A stretch of DNA of 41,346 nucleotides from Gemmatimonadota bacterium (GTDB lineage: Bacteria; Gemmatimonadota; Gemmatimonadetes; Gemmatimonadales; GWC2-71-9): NCBI GenBank assembly GCA_020351775.1, contig CP070666.1, positions 5,468,629 to 5,509,974 on the forward strand. The letters run 5' to 3'. Position 1 is the first letter of the stretch. Each line of letters begins with the position of its first letter. Under the pieces are notes generated by a model that did not search any database, had not been told where the DNA came from, and was given only the letters and a program-made list of their open reading frames with translations. Below, piece after piece: positions 1-8,848 of this stretch. Position numbers and translations under genes: made by a program.

Positions 1-1
1 G

Positions 2-2218
2 GCGACGTTTGCCAACCGCGTCTGGCCCGCCGGTGCGCGCCCCTACGCCTGGGGCTCGCGTTTCTTCGATGCCTCCAGTCGAGAATTTGGTGATTCCACA
101 GTCGCACGATTCGTGGACAACACGTCACGGCAAATCATTGTGTTCAACGTGTCGAGTCCCATGCGGTCTGCCGGCGCAGACGGGGTCGATCCCGGCTGGG
201 AACGCCTCAGGGTCCAGGCCGATACGGGCCGCAGATCCGGTGAAATCGTGGAGCGTGGTTTGAGGAGCGAACCACGGCCCAGGGTGTCTCCGGACGGCAG
301 TCGGCTGGCTTATCGACGCGACGACGGTAAGAGCGCGCAGCAACTGATCCTCCTCGATCTCGCCTCGGGCGAGAAGTTGGCGGCTCGGCGTATGACGGCG
401 GTTGAAGGTATCAGCTGGCTCGATGAGGGTGTGTTGGTGACGCAGCTTGAGTTCCAGTCGCCGGTCGAGATCCGCAGTGATCTGTACCATTGGGGCTCAG
501 CAGGGTCGTGGCGACGCCTGACGCACGACATCCGCAGTACGGATGTGTTTGCAGTGCCCGGTCGTGGCATCGGGGTGATCCGGTTGGATTCAGCGGCACG
601 GACAGTGCGATTGCTGCGCTACCCGGGGTTGGAGGAGGAGTCGATGTCCGTGCCAGCGGCCGACGATTGGGGTCGCATAGCTATCTCGCCCTCCGGCGAC
701 TGGGTTGGCGCGGCACGCCATGCTGATGGCCGCTGGGACATCGTGATCTGGCCCTGGGGCCGGCCTGATGCCTGTGAGATGGTGACCAATGACGCGGCAA
801 TGGACGCCGATCCGGTATGGACCGCGGATGGAAGTGCACTGCTCTTTGCCTCAGAACGAGGTGGCCTGCCCCAAATATATTCGTACTCGCCGGAGTCCAA
901 GGACATCCGCCGTGTTACCAGCGAGGTCACCGGTGCTAGAGAACCAGCCATCGAGCCGGACGGGACGCTGTACTATTCGACGACTTTGGCGGATGGCTTC
1001 GCGCTGCTGGTGCGACGTAGGCAGGAAGTCGGCGGGTCGGAACCTGAGGACCGTGCGGTCCCGGCCGCTTTCGAAGAGGCAGCCGCGGTTTCGGTGAGGC
1101 AGTCAGGATATGCACCATGGGGTTCGCTGCGTCCGCACTTCTGGATTCCTTTTCTCCACGATGAGTCCACATCCGGCGTGTTTGTAGGAGCCCTGACAGC
1201 AGGGGCCGATGCGTTGGAGCGCACGCAGTACACAGCACTGTTTGCGGTGGCACCTTCAAATGGCCGATGGGAAGCTCTTTTGTCACTGGACCATACGCGG
1301 TGGCGCTCCTGGAGCGTGGATCTATCTGCGGCACAGAAGTGGGATTACGGTGGACTGGTCCCCACGGAGAGCGGTGCCACGGTCCCCGTTTCGTTTCGTG
1401 AGCATTCGGTGGAGATTGGCCTGACGAACAAGTGGAGGCGCTGGCGCAGCGGAGCCAGTTGGCGCCTTGGCGCCTTTGTGGAACGGGACGCCCTGGTGAA
1501 CGATGGCGACGAACCCCTGCTGTTAACACCGGGCAACCCGACGTTCGCAGGTGGAGTCCTGTCCGCGGCTGCGAGCCACGCGGATCGGCCAGCGCTTGCC
1601 ATCTCGCCTGAGAACGGAGGCTCCGTCGCCGGCCTCTACCTGAGGCGATGGGAGATCGGTGGGTCCGATTGGTCGTACGAGCTGCGCGGTGGCGTCAACG
1701 GATACCTTGCTCTTCCCCTTTCTGGATTCGCCCACTGGGTGCTGGCAGCTCGTGCCACAGGCGGCATCTCCGGCGGCACGGTTCCCACTAGCTATTCGAT
1801 TGGCGGTGCAGCGGGTGATGGCATCCCCCTCGCAGCGGGGTCGACGATCCGGTCCGGGCGACGCACATTCCCGATGCGTGGGTATCAGTCGGGAGGCCGG
1901 TTTACGCGGGCCTTGGTGGGAGCAGTGGAGCTGAGGGTTCCAATCCTACTTGCTGGGACGGCCGTCGGTAAGCTGCCGCTGTTGGTGGATAGGCTGGTGA
2001 CCCACCTGTTCTGGGAAATCGGCGGTGGATGGAGCGAGGCGGAGGAGCCAGTGCCCACTGACCTGATGGACGCAGGTGCCGAGCTGGTGACCGATCTCGG
2101 AATCGGGGCGGGGCTGCTGTTGCGTACGCGACTCGGTGCTGCCGTGGCCTTCAAGGACGGGCTGGGAAGCTCGCGGGGGGATGTCAGGTTCTACTTGGCG
2201 CTGGGCCAGTCCTTCTGA
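2..2218 (+). CDS. TolB-like propeller / Omp85-type barrel protein, 5' truncated
   Basis: The reading frame is open to the left window edge, so the true start lies outside; 738 residues are visible. The first ~45 residues look like the end of a peptidase-MA-like region. They are followed by WD40/PD40-type blades carrying SPDG and similar turns (PRVSPDGSRLAY, AISPSGDW, PVWTADGSALLFASE), as in TolB propellers. From about residue 365 the sequence becomes alternating aromatic/polar strands typical of an outer-membrane beta-barrel. It contains an FPMRGYQSGG motif near residue 622, like the conserved VRGF/Y loop of Omp85 proteins, then an ELRVPI strand, and it ends in a terminal Phe (ALGQSF), the usual barrel-assembly signal. 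I infer a surface protein with a soluble propeller joined to a barrel. Its substrate is unknown. The fold call is good; the function is not known. Confidence 0.75.
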   Translation, partial: ATFANRVWPAGARPYAWGSRFFDASSREFGDSTVARFVDNTSRQIIVFNVSSPMRSAGADGVDPGWERLRVQADTGRRSGEIVERGLRSEPRPRVSPDGSRLAYRRDDGKSAQQLILLDLASGEKLAARRMTAVEGISWLDEGVLVTQLEFQSPVEIRSDLYHWGSAGSWRRLTHDIRSTDVFAVPGRGIGVIRLDSAARTVRLLRYPGLEEESMSVPAADDWGRIAISPSGDWVGAARHADGRWDIVIWPWGRPDACEMVTNDAAMDADPVWTADGSALLFASERGGLPQIYSYSPESKDIRRVTSEVTGAREPAIEPDGTLYYSTTLADGFALLVRRRQEVGGSEPEDRAVPAAFEEAAAVSVRQSGYAPWGSLRPHFWIPFLHDESTSGVFVGALTAGADALERTQYTALFAVAPSNGRWEALLSLDHTRWRSWSVDLSAAQKWDYGGLVPTESGATVPVSFREHSVEIGLTNKWRRWRSGASWRLGAFVERDALVNDGDEPLLLTPGNPTFAGGVLSAAASHADRPALAISPENGGSVAGLYLRRWEIGGSDWSYELRGGVNGYLALPLSGFAHWVLAARATGGISGGTVPTSYSIGGAAGDGIPLAAGSTIRSGRRTFPMRGYQSGGRFTRALVGAVELRVPILLAGTAVGKLPLLVDRLVTHLFWEIGGGWSEAEEPVPTDLMDAGAELVTDLGIGAGLLLRTRLGAAVAFKDGLGSSRGDVRFYLALGQSF

Positions 2219-2288
2219 TTGAGTCGCTCGGTGGCAACCTCGGTGCTCCGCGTCACATTCTGCAGCGAAGTCATAGTCCCATAATAGC

Positions 2289-2318
2289 TTGACAGTGTTT
2301 GTCGCGAGTTCCTAAGTT
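2289..2318 (+). promoter_or_regulatory. Candidate sigma70-type promoter of the kinase gene
   Basis: A perfect TTGACA (2289-2294) lies 18 nt before TAAGTT (2313-2318), 23 nt upstream of the kinase ATG. An AGGGAGAG ribosome binding site sits between them (about 2328-2335). The -10 box is a weak match, so the call is tentative. Confidence 0.4.
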
Positions 2319-2341
2319 CGGAGTTCTAGGGAGAGACTCGG

Positions 2342-4330
2342 ATGTACTGCTCTCGCTGTGGCACGGAAGTCCAGGATACGGCAAAGTTCTGTCCCTCTTG
2401 CGGATTGGACCTGGCTGCGACCACGCCCCTCGCGGCAATCCGAGATCCGTCTGATGACACCGAAGTGGGTGTGGTCAAGAACGCACTCAAGGAAGAGTAC
2501 GAGATCGTCCAGGAGTTGGGTCGTGGTGGGATGGCGATCGTCTACAAGGCCCGAGAGAGACAGCTGGAGCGGGATGTGGCGATCAAGGTTCTGCCGTTCT
2601 CGCTAGCGTTTGACGCGGAGTTCGTGGAGCGATTCCAGCGTGAAGCTCGAACTGCAGCCAAGTTAGAGCACCCGAATATCATCCCCATCTATCGGGTCGG
2701 CCGATCGGGAAGAGTCATCTACTTCGTAATGAAGTTCCTGCGGGGGGAATCGCTCTCAGAGAAGCTCGACAAACATGGTGCCCTGAGTCCGGAGGAGATC
2801 GGCAAGATCCTGATCCAAACTGCGGGAGCATTGGGATACGCTCACAGGAACGGCATCGTTCACCGAGACATCAAGCCCGACAACATAATGTTCGACGAGT
2901 CAGGGCATGCGATCCTGACCGACTTTGGAATCGCGAAGGCGGCGACAGGTACACGCCTGACAGGCACTGGTATGTCGATCGGCACGCCGCATTACATGAG
3001 TCCAGAGCAAGCTCGGGCCCAGCCGCTCGATGGCCGGAGCGACATCTACTCGCTCGGCGTCGTAGCGTATCAGTGTCTGGCTGGCGTCGTGCCATTCGAC
3101 GGAGAAGACTCTTTCTCGATTGGCTATAAGCACATCATGGAGGACCTGCCTGAGCCGCCGTTAAAGACTGTCGCGCAGCGATCGTTGTTCCAGGTCATCA
3201 GACGGATGCTGGCCAAGGCTCCCGAGGAGCGGTTCCAGAAGGCTGAGGACCTGGCTGCAGCGCTTGAGGGCAAGGGGTCGGTCGTGCGACCAGGACCGGC
3301 GATCCCGGTGGCGACGGAGCGAGCCCCGATGGCTGTACCACCGCCACCCCCACCGGTCAACACCGCCACGCTCCCGCGCGAGATGACGGATACGCCCACG
3401 ACGCCCATACCAAGGGCCATGAGGCCCTCCGCGGCGTCGGCCGAGCGTAAGAGAGAAAAGAAGAGGTCCGGTGTGTTGGTCGGAATGCTGCTGCTGTTGC
3501 TGCTGGGTGGTGGCGGAGCGGGCGGCTACTGGTATTTCTTCCTCGACGCCCAATGGCCCCTGCCGCTGCCCTTCTTGGCGCAGGGCTCCGCCGAGCAGCC
3601 CTCCAGTGTCGGTTCTGCGGTGGGTCCGGGGGACTCTGCGGGGGGTCAGGTGGATTCCTTACCGCTGGCAGCGATTGACACGATTGCGGCGGTGGGTGAG
3701 GACTCGGCGGCGCCAGGGGCGGAACGGGCGGCGGTCTCAGATACACCGGTGACGGAGTTGCCGAACACGGGCACGCTGGTGCTCAGAGGAGTACCACGAG
3801 GAGCGCAGGTACAGGTCAACGGAGAATCCGTTGAGGGTGACTCGCTCGAGTTGGATGCCGGATCACATAAGATCGAGGTGCAACGCACCGGTTACGAGAA
3901 GTATGAGGAGACAATCCAACTGCCCCGGGGCCAGGTGCACATCCTGTCGATACGGATGACGCCAGTTGCAGAACCGCAGCCGCCCGCGACCCCGCCTGTC
4001 AACATATGTGCCCAGGAGCCTCCCAGAAGCCAGGAGTATTTCCAAGTCGGGAACTGCTACGACAGGCCCCCATCCCCCACTAGTGTCCCGTATATCTTCC
4101 CCCCCGCCGGATACCAAGGTGAGCTTCTGCCGGTGAATCTGCTGGTGAAGGTATCGGTGAACGGAAACGCAATTCAGACACTCAGGGCTCGCAGGCAGGA
4201 AGCCGATCCGCAGCTGCAGATTGCGGCAATGCGCTTCACGCAGGACAGCTTGCGGTTTCAGCCGGCGCTCAGAGGAGATGCGCCGATCGAGGCGTGGGTC
4301 CGGGTCACCGTCCAGTTCAGGCGTCGCTGA
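2342..4330 (+). CDS. Membrane Ser/Thr protein kinase with zinc ribbon, PEGA and TonB-like tail
   Basis: 662 residues. An N-terminal zinc ribbon has Cys3, Cys6, Cys17 and Cys20. The Hanks-type kinase domain spans about 54-310: glycine loop GRGGMA (60-65), VAIK with Lys82, catalytic HRDIKPDN (174-181), DFG (194-196), and an SPE in place of APE (220-222). A proline-rich linker precedes one membrane helix (about 376-402). Outside the membrane a PEGA domain (about 476-541) is followed by a segment (about 590-660) that resembles the TonB C-terminal fold (LLVKVSVNGNAIQ, then AWVRVTVQFRR at the end). The kinase is therefore cytoplasmic with a periplasmic sensor or envelope-binding part. All catalytic residues are present, so it should be active. 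It stands alone after its own candidate promoter; the carbonic anhydrase follows within 10 nt and may be co-transcribed. Targets cannot be told from the sequence. Confidence 0.92.
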   Translation: MYCSRCGTEVQDTAKFCPSCGLDLAATTPLAAIRDPSDDTEVGVVKNALKEEYEIVQELGRGGMAIVYKARERQLERDVAIKVLPFSLAFDAEFVERFQREARTAAKLEHPNIIPIYRVGRSGRVIYFVMKFLRGESLSEKLDKHGALSPEEIGKILIQTAGALGYAHRNGIVHRDIKPDNIMFDESGHAILTDFGIAKAATGTRLTGTGMSIGTPHYMSPEQARAQPLDGRSDIYSLGVVAYQCLAGVVPFDGEDSFSIGYKHIMEDLPEPPLKTVAQRSLFQVIRRMLAKAPEERFQKAEDLAAALEGKGSVVRPGPAIPVATERAPMAVPPPPPPVNTATLPREMTDTPTTPIPRAMRPSAASAERKREKKRSGVLVGMLLLLLLGGGGAGGYWYFFLDAQWPLPLPFLAQGSAEQPSSVGSAVGPGDSAGGQVDSLPLAAIDTIAAVGEDSAAPGAERAAVSDTPVTELPNTGTLVLRGVPRGAQVQVNGESVEGDSLELDAGSHKIEVQRTGYEKYEETIQLPRGQVHILSIRMTPVAEPQPPATPPVNICAQEPPRSQEYFQVGNCYDRPPSPTSVPYIFPPAGYQGELLPVNLLVKVSVNGNAIQTLRARRQEADPQLQIAAMRFTQDSLRFQPALRGDAPIEAWVRVTVQFRRR

Positions 4331-4338
4331 CAACCCCC

Positions 4339-4854
4339 GTGATAGATCCCACAGCATTCATTGCACCCGGTGCCAAGGTCGTAGGTGATGTGACTCTGGG
4401 TCGAGAATCCAGCATCTGGTATAACTCGGTCGTGCGGGGTGACTTGGCGCCGGTGCACATCGGCGATCAGACCAACATCCAGGATCTATCTGTAGTGCAC
4501 GTGGACGAAGGGGTGCCCTGCAGGATAGGGAGTCGGGTAGGAGTGGGTCACCGCGCCATTCTTCACGGATGCACGGTCGATGATGATTGCCTGATAGGCA
4601 TGGGTTCGATCTTGTTGAATGGAGTTCATGTCGGTTCAGGCTCGGTGGTGGGAGCAGGGGCGCTGCTGACCGAGGGACTGGACGTGCCGCCGTGCTCGGT
4701 TGTACTCGGGTTCCCGGCTCGGGTCGTGCGGGCGGTAGATGACTTGCTGCGGGAGCGGATCGAGCTCACGTGGCGGCACTACACCGAGCAGGCGCGCGAT
4801 CACCGCGCTGGTCGGGTAACGGGACACGCCAGCACTCCGATACCAAGTTTGTGA
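4339..4854 (+). CDS. Gamma-class carbonic anhydrase-like hexapeptide-repeat protein
   Basis: About 171 residues forming a left-handed beta-helix from hexapeptide repeats (IAPGAKVVGDVTLG, IGSRVGVGHRAILHG, VVGAGALL). The three zinc-binding histidines of the gamma carbonic anhydrase family are recognisable: the His in SVVHV and the two in GHRAILHG. The RGD and NIQD motifs of the active site are also present. Such proteins hydrate CO2 or belong to the YrdA/CaiE-like relatives, so activity is likely but not certain. The start is ambiguous. GTG at 4339 begins just before the conserved IDPTAFIAPGA; GTG at 4294 would overlap the kinase and add 15 residues. Neither has a strong ribosome binding site. 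The close spacing suggests translation coupled to the kinase gene. Confidence 0.85.
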   Translation: MIDPTAFIAPGAKVVGDVTLGRESSIWYNSVVRGDLAPVHIGDQTNIQDLSVVHVDEGVPCRIGSRVGVGHRAILHGCTVDDDCLIGMGSILLNGVHVGSGSVVGAGALLTEGLDVPPCSVVLGFPARVVRAVDDLLRERIELTWRHYTEQARDHRAGRVTGHASTPIPSL

Positions 4855-5029
4855 TGTGGAATCCAATTCTCATTGGGCGGCTGCCCGTTCCCGATCCACT
4901 TGCGTGGAATGCGGAACTGGCTAGCTTGTGGGCCGCCGTTGGACAAGGCTGCAGGAACATCCCTCATACTAGCTTAGATTTCTTGTGTACGTGAACTGCT
5001 AGCCGCTCGCATCAAGGGCAGGAGCTGAT

Positions 5030-7528
5030 ATGGGTCATTCCGGCGATTCACACGGGGAAGCAGGGCTCCAACTGTCTGAAAACGCCATCACCGTCCTCAA
5101 GCGCCGCTATCTGGTCAAGGACGACAGCGGGAATCCGGTCGAGAAGCCGGAGGATCTGCTCTGGCGGGTTGCCAGAACCATAGCTGCTGCTGACGCGAAG
5201 TACGGTGCGAGCCAGGGTGCCGTAGAGGCGGTCGCGGAGACGTTCTACGAGCTTATGGCGACCCGGGTGTGGATGCCGAACAGCCCCACCCTAATGAATG
5301 CTGGCCGTCCGCTGGGTCAGCTATCTGCCTGCTTCGTCTTACCGGTCGAGGATGCCTTGTCCGATGGTAAGAACGGCATCTACGACACGCTCAGGAATAT
5401 GGCGTTGGTGCACCAATCCGGTGGCGGTACGGGGTTCAGTTTCTCCAAGATCCGGCCCAAGAACGATGTTGTGCGTTCCACCATGGGTGTGGCATCGGGT
5501 CCGGTTTCTTTCATGTCGCTCTACGACTCGTCGACGGAGGTTGTGAAGCAAGGAGGCACTCGGCGCGGCGCGAACATGGGAATATTGCGGGTGGACCATC
5601 CTGACATTCTTGAGTTCATCACCTGCAAAGATGACACAACAAAGATCACGAACTTCAATATCTCGGTCGCGGTAACCGACGCGTTCATGAAGGCTGTGGC
5701 TGCAGGTGGAGACTATGACTTGATCCATCCTCGCACAGGTGCGGTTGTGGGGCAGCTGAGCGCCGAGTCAGTCTTCGATAAGATAGTCCACGGCGCGTGG
5801 AAGACGGGCGAGCCCGGTGTGTTCTTCATTGATGAGGCCAACCGTTACAATCCGGTTCCACATCTCGGGAGCTATGAGGCCACAAATCCGTGTGGTGAAC
5901 AACCGCTGCTGAGCTACGACGTGTGTAACCTGGGATCGATCAACGTAGGGCTTTTTGTCAAGGACAGTGATGTTGATTGGGCGAGTCTGCGCCGTGCCGT
6001 GCATCTGTGTACCCACTTCCTGGATAACGTGATCGACGCTAACAGGTATCCGCTGTACGAGATCAATGATCTGGCCCAAAGGATTCGGCGTATAGGTCTC
6101 GGGATCATGGGATGGGCCGACTTTCTCGTCAGGCTCGGCGTTCCGTACGACTCTGATGAGGCGATCAATTGGGCACGGAAGCTCATGCGTTTCGTAGACG
6201 AGGAGGCTAAGGTCGAGAGTGAGCGCTTGGCTTCGCAGCGCGGCGGTTTTCCGGAGTGGGAGCGCAGCATATGGGGGCCCGACGAGACTTGTGCACGTGA
6301 CGCAACGGGGAACCGGATTCGTCCCATGAGGCGGCTGCGCAACTGCAACATGACGACGGTGGCTCCCACAGGCACGATCTCGATACTCGCAGGCTGCTCG
6401 TCCGGTATCGAGCCGCTGTTCGCGGTTGCATTCATGCGCAACCAGGCTGGCGTTCTGATGCCTGATGTCAACGAGGATTTCGTCGCAATCGCTAAGGCAG
6501 AAGGGTGGTATACGGAAGAGCTCATTCAAAAGATCGCCGAGACTGGCCAGATCGCCTTCGATGAGGTGCCAGAGAAATGGCAGCGTGTGTTCGTGACCGC
6601 TCACGACGTGGCACCGGAGTGGCACATCAATATGCAGGCAGCCTTTCAGGAGTTCACCGACAGTGCCATCAGCAAGACCTGCAACTTCCCCAACGACGCG
6701 ACGGAAGACCACGTACGACAGATATACGAGCGAGCTCACGAGCTCAACTGCAAGGGCGTGACAGTCTACCGGGACGGCTCCCGCGAGATGCAGGTTCTCT
6801 CGACGGGGAGCACCGCCAAGAAGGTGCAAGAGCAGAAGGGGGAAGGTTCCAAGGATACCAGACCCACGACTGAGACGACGGAGCTGAAGGCCACGATCGC
6901 GGAACTGGAAGCGGAGCTTGCGCATACCCGCAAGCAGTTGCATGAGGTAGAGGCGGAGAACTTGCAGCGGCGGGCAAAACGATCACGACCGGAGCTGCTG
7001 AAAGGTTCGACGCGCAGGGTGGAGACGCCTCTGGGGACCCTCTACGTGACCATAACCGAGGATGACAAGGGTCAGCCTTTCGAGATGTTCATGTCGCTGG
7101 GTAAGGCCGGCGGCGCTCTGATGGCTGACGTGGAGTCCATAGGCCGGCTCATCTCGTTGGCTCTGCGCTCGGGCGTCCCGATGCAGGAGATTCACCGACA
7201 GCTGCGAGGTATCTCATCCGATCGCGTGACCGGCCTCGGGCCTAACAAGGTGCTGTCGGTTCCGGACGCGATCGGCATCGCCATGGAGAAGTGGATGCAG
7301 GACAAGCAGGGAATCCAGCAGGACCTGTTGGACGGTGCTTCGGCGCAGCAGGGGGCCACGGTGTCGATCGGTAGTACGACTGTCTCGCGCAGCAACGGAG
7401 AAATGATGCAGTTTGAGATCCGCGGTGCGGAACAGCATGCGGGTGCCTGTCCCGATTGTGGATCACAACTTGAGTTTGCCGAAGGCTGTGTGAAGTGCCA
7501 CGTGTGTGGCTATAGTGAGTGTGGTTGA
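5030..7528 (+). CDS. nrdJ: Adenosylcobalamin-dependent (class II) ribonucleoside-diphosphate reductase
   Basis: 832 residues. It reduces ribonucleotides to deoxyribonucleotides using a radical made from vitamin B12 coenzyme, so it works with or without oxygen. The catalytic NPCGEQ motif gives Asn286, Cys288 (thiyl radical site) and Glu290. Cys101 in LSACFVLP fits the redox partner. RGANMG and the glycine-rich GGGTGFSFS loop are typical of the family. After the barrel come a charged helix (about 620-655, a likely coiled coil), then a TSCPD domain (about 665-740), then a C-terminal zinc ribbon with CPDCG and CHVCG that also holds the swinging-arm cysteines. An N-terminal ATP cone is absent. AGGAG lies 7 nt before the ATG. 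I looked for a cobalamin riboswitch in the 175 nt upstream and did not find one. A strong hairpin follows the stop codon. Confidence 0.96.
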   Translation: MGHSGDSHGEAGLQLSENAITVLKRRYLVKDDSGNPVEKPEDLLWRVARTIAAADAKYGASQGAVEAVAETFYELMATRVWMPNSPTLMNAGRPLGQLSACFVLPVEDALSDGKNGIYDTLRNMALVHQSGGGTGFSFSKIRPKNDVVRSTMGVASGPVSFMSLYDSSTEVVKQGGTRRGANMGILRVDHPDILEFITCKDDTTKITNFNISVAVTDAFMKAVAAGGDYDLIHPRTGAVVGQLSAESVFDKIVHGAWKTGEPGVFFIDEANRYNPVPHLGSYEATNPCGEQPLLSYDVCNLGSINVGLFVKDSDVDWASLRRAVHLCTHFLDNVIDANRYPLYEINDLAQRIRRIGLGIMGWADFLVRLGVPYDSDEAINWARKLMRFVDEEAKVESERLASQRGGFPEWERSIWGPDETCARDATGNRIRPMRRLRNCNMTTVAPTGTISILAGCSSGIEPLFAVAFMRNQAGVLMPDVNEDFVAIAKAEGWYTEELIQKIAETGQIAFDEVPEKWQRVFVTAHDVAPEWHINMQAAFQEFTDSAISKTCNFPNDATEDHVRQIYERAHELNCKGVTVYRDGSREMQVLSTGSTAKKVQEQKGEGSKDTRPTTETTELKATIAELEAELAHTRKQLHEVEAENLQRRAKRSRPELLKGSTRRVETPLGTLYVTITEDDKGQPFEMFMSLGKAGGALMADVESIGRLISLALRSGVPMQEIHRQLRGISSDRVTGLGPNKVLSVPDAIGIAMEKWMQDKQGIQQDLLDGASAQQGATVSIGSTTVSRSNGEMMQFEIRGAEQHAGACPDCGSQLEFAEGCVKCHVCGYSECG

Positions 7529-7550
7529 CCCACGGGATCCAGGTAGATGT

Positions 7551-7586
7551 GGAAGAGGCGACATCCGTGCGGATGTCGCCTCTTCC
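7551..7586. terminator. Perfect 16-bp hairpin between convergent genes
   Basis: Two perfectly complementary 16-nt arms (7551-7566 and 7571-7586) close a GTGC loop. The hairpin sits 22 nt after nrdJ and 26 nt after the end of the oppositely directed aldolase gene. It is nearly symmetric, so it can act on both strands. Only a short run of T follows on either side, so it may halt the polymerase with help or protect 3' ends. Confidence 0.75.
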
Positions 7587-7612
7587 TTACCGAGAAGGCC
7601 GAGCGAGTGCGG

Positions 7613-8629
7613 TTACGCTGCCTCCATCGCTTCGGTGTACTCTCCGTATCGGGCAGCACTCACGCATCGGCTTCGGTGCAAGAACGCGTCCTGCGCGGTA
7701 CCCACGTTGGCGCTGTCTCCCTTCCATGCCTTGAGCGCCTCCTCTTGAAGGGCGCGCCCGTATGAGAAACTGAGCTCCCAGGGGTGGTCACCAAGAGCAT
7801 TCATGGCGTTCAAGTGTTGCGTGGCGAGCTTGGCACTCTGACCGCCCGACAAGAAGACAATCCCAGGGACGGCGGCGGGGACAGTGCGAAGGAGGCAACG
7901 CACCGTTGCCTGTGCGACCTCTGCAATACTGGCCTGCTCGGGGCAATCCTTCCCGGCGATCACCATGCTCGGCTTGAGTACCATCTCATCGAGGGCTACC
8001 CGGTGGGCGAGCAGCTGGAAGAATACATGACTGAGAGTGGCTTCGGTGAACTTCTCGCACCGCTCGATGGAGTGGTCGCCATCCATCAGAACCTCGGGCT
8101 CAACGATCGGCACCAGCCCGGCCTCTTGACTGAGCGCAGCGTAACGCGCCAAGGCGTGAGCGTTAGCATCGATACAGAAGCCTGTCGGTATGCCGTGGCC
8201 TATCTTGATGACGGCCCGCCATTTGGTGAAGCGGGCGCCGAGGTCGCGGTACTCGGCCAGGCGGTCACGCAGACCGTCGAGACCTTCGGTGATCTTCTCA
8301 TCCGGGTATCCGGCCAGCGGTTTGGCGCCGCTGTCCACCTTGACGCCGGGGATGATGCCCGCGTCAGACAAGAGTCTCGGGAATGGAGTCCCATCCGCGG
8401 CCGCGTGCCGGAGAGTTTCGTCGAAGGTGATAACGCCGCTGATGTGTGCCTCAACACCGGCGGTCGTGAACAGCAGTTCACGATACGCACGGCGGTTTTC
8501 TTCGGTCGATTCCACGTCAATGCTGTCAAACCGCTTCTTGATGGTCGGAAAGCTCTCGTCGGCTGCCAAAATGCCCTTGCCTGGGGCAACCATGGCGCGA
8601 GCTGTGGACTTGAGGTCGTTGCTTGCCAT
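7613..8629 (-). CDS. Fructose-bisphosphate aldolase, class I
   Basis: 338 residues. It cleaves fructose 1,6-bisphosphate to glyceraldehyde 3-phosphate and dihydroxyacetone phosphate through a Schiff base. The class I signature is clear: GKGILAADES near the start (Asp24), Lys142 in IKIG, the EPE motif near 177-179, and the Schiff-base Lys219 in LKPSMV. Downstream FLSGGQS binds phosphate. The frame is open for another 60 codons upstream, but the ATG at 8629 has a GAGGAA ribosome binding site at good distance and matches the family start, so I chose it. The gene is divergent from the zinc-ribbon gene with about 220 nt between them, which must hold both promoters. It belongs to glycolysis/gluconeogenesis together with the pyruvate kinase in this window. 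Confidence 0.95.
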   Translation of the reverse strand: MASNDLKSTARAMVAPGKGILAADESFPTIKKRFDSIDVESTEENRRAYRELLFTTAGVEAHISGVITFDETLRHAAADGTPFPRLLSDAGIIPGVKVDSGAKPLAGYPDEKITEGLDGLRDRLAEYRDLGARFTKWRAVIKIGHGIPTGFCIDANAHALARYAALSQEAGLVPIVEPEVLMDGDHSIERCEKFTEATLSHVFFQLLAHRVALDEMVLKPSMVIAGKDCPEQASIAEVAQATVRCLLRTVPAAVPGIVFLSGGQSAKLATQHLNAMNALGDHPWELSFSYGRALQEEALKAWKGDSANVGTAQDAFLHRSRCVSAARYGEYTEAMEAA

Positions 8630-8848
8630 TATCGTTCCTCGCGTGACTCTGACGAATATCGATATGCCTGGAGCGAGTTCTTCTCGCGTCTCGTGTCCGG
8701 CTACTAGCGAAGATACTCGGTCGCAGTCGGATCTGCTAGCAATGTCGCGTTGTGCGGCACGACCCGGCCACGGCAGCCGTTTCGGTCTCGCGTAGATCGA
8801 AGGACCCAACTATATTGGCGTCGGCCGATCAGTCCCAGGAGGGAGATG

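Noticed and set aside
4855..5029. Cobalamin riboswitch upstream of nrdJ
   Set aside because: The region is short and has no B12-box-like sequence or the expected folding.
5768..6943. Long open frame antisense to nrdJ (391 codons)
   Set aside because: It mirrors the codon pattern of nrdJ in a GC-rich gene, has no recognisable protein features, and lies fully within a certain gene.
7000..7012. T-loop-like GGTTCGA words as hints of tRNA genes (also in dnaX and yjbQ)
   Set aside because: They lie in coding sequence and no acceptor or anticodon stems can be drawn around them.
7784..8707. Open frame antisense to the aldolase gene (307 codons)
   Set aside because: Fully antisense to a clear class I aldolase with intact catalytic lysines; no family features.
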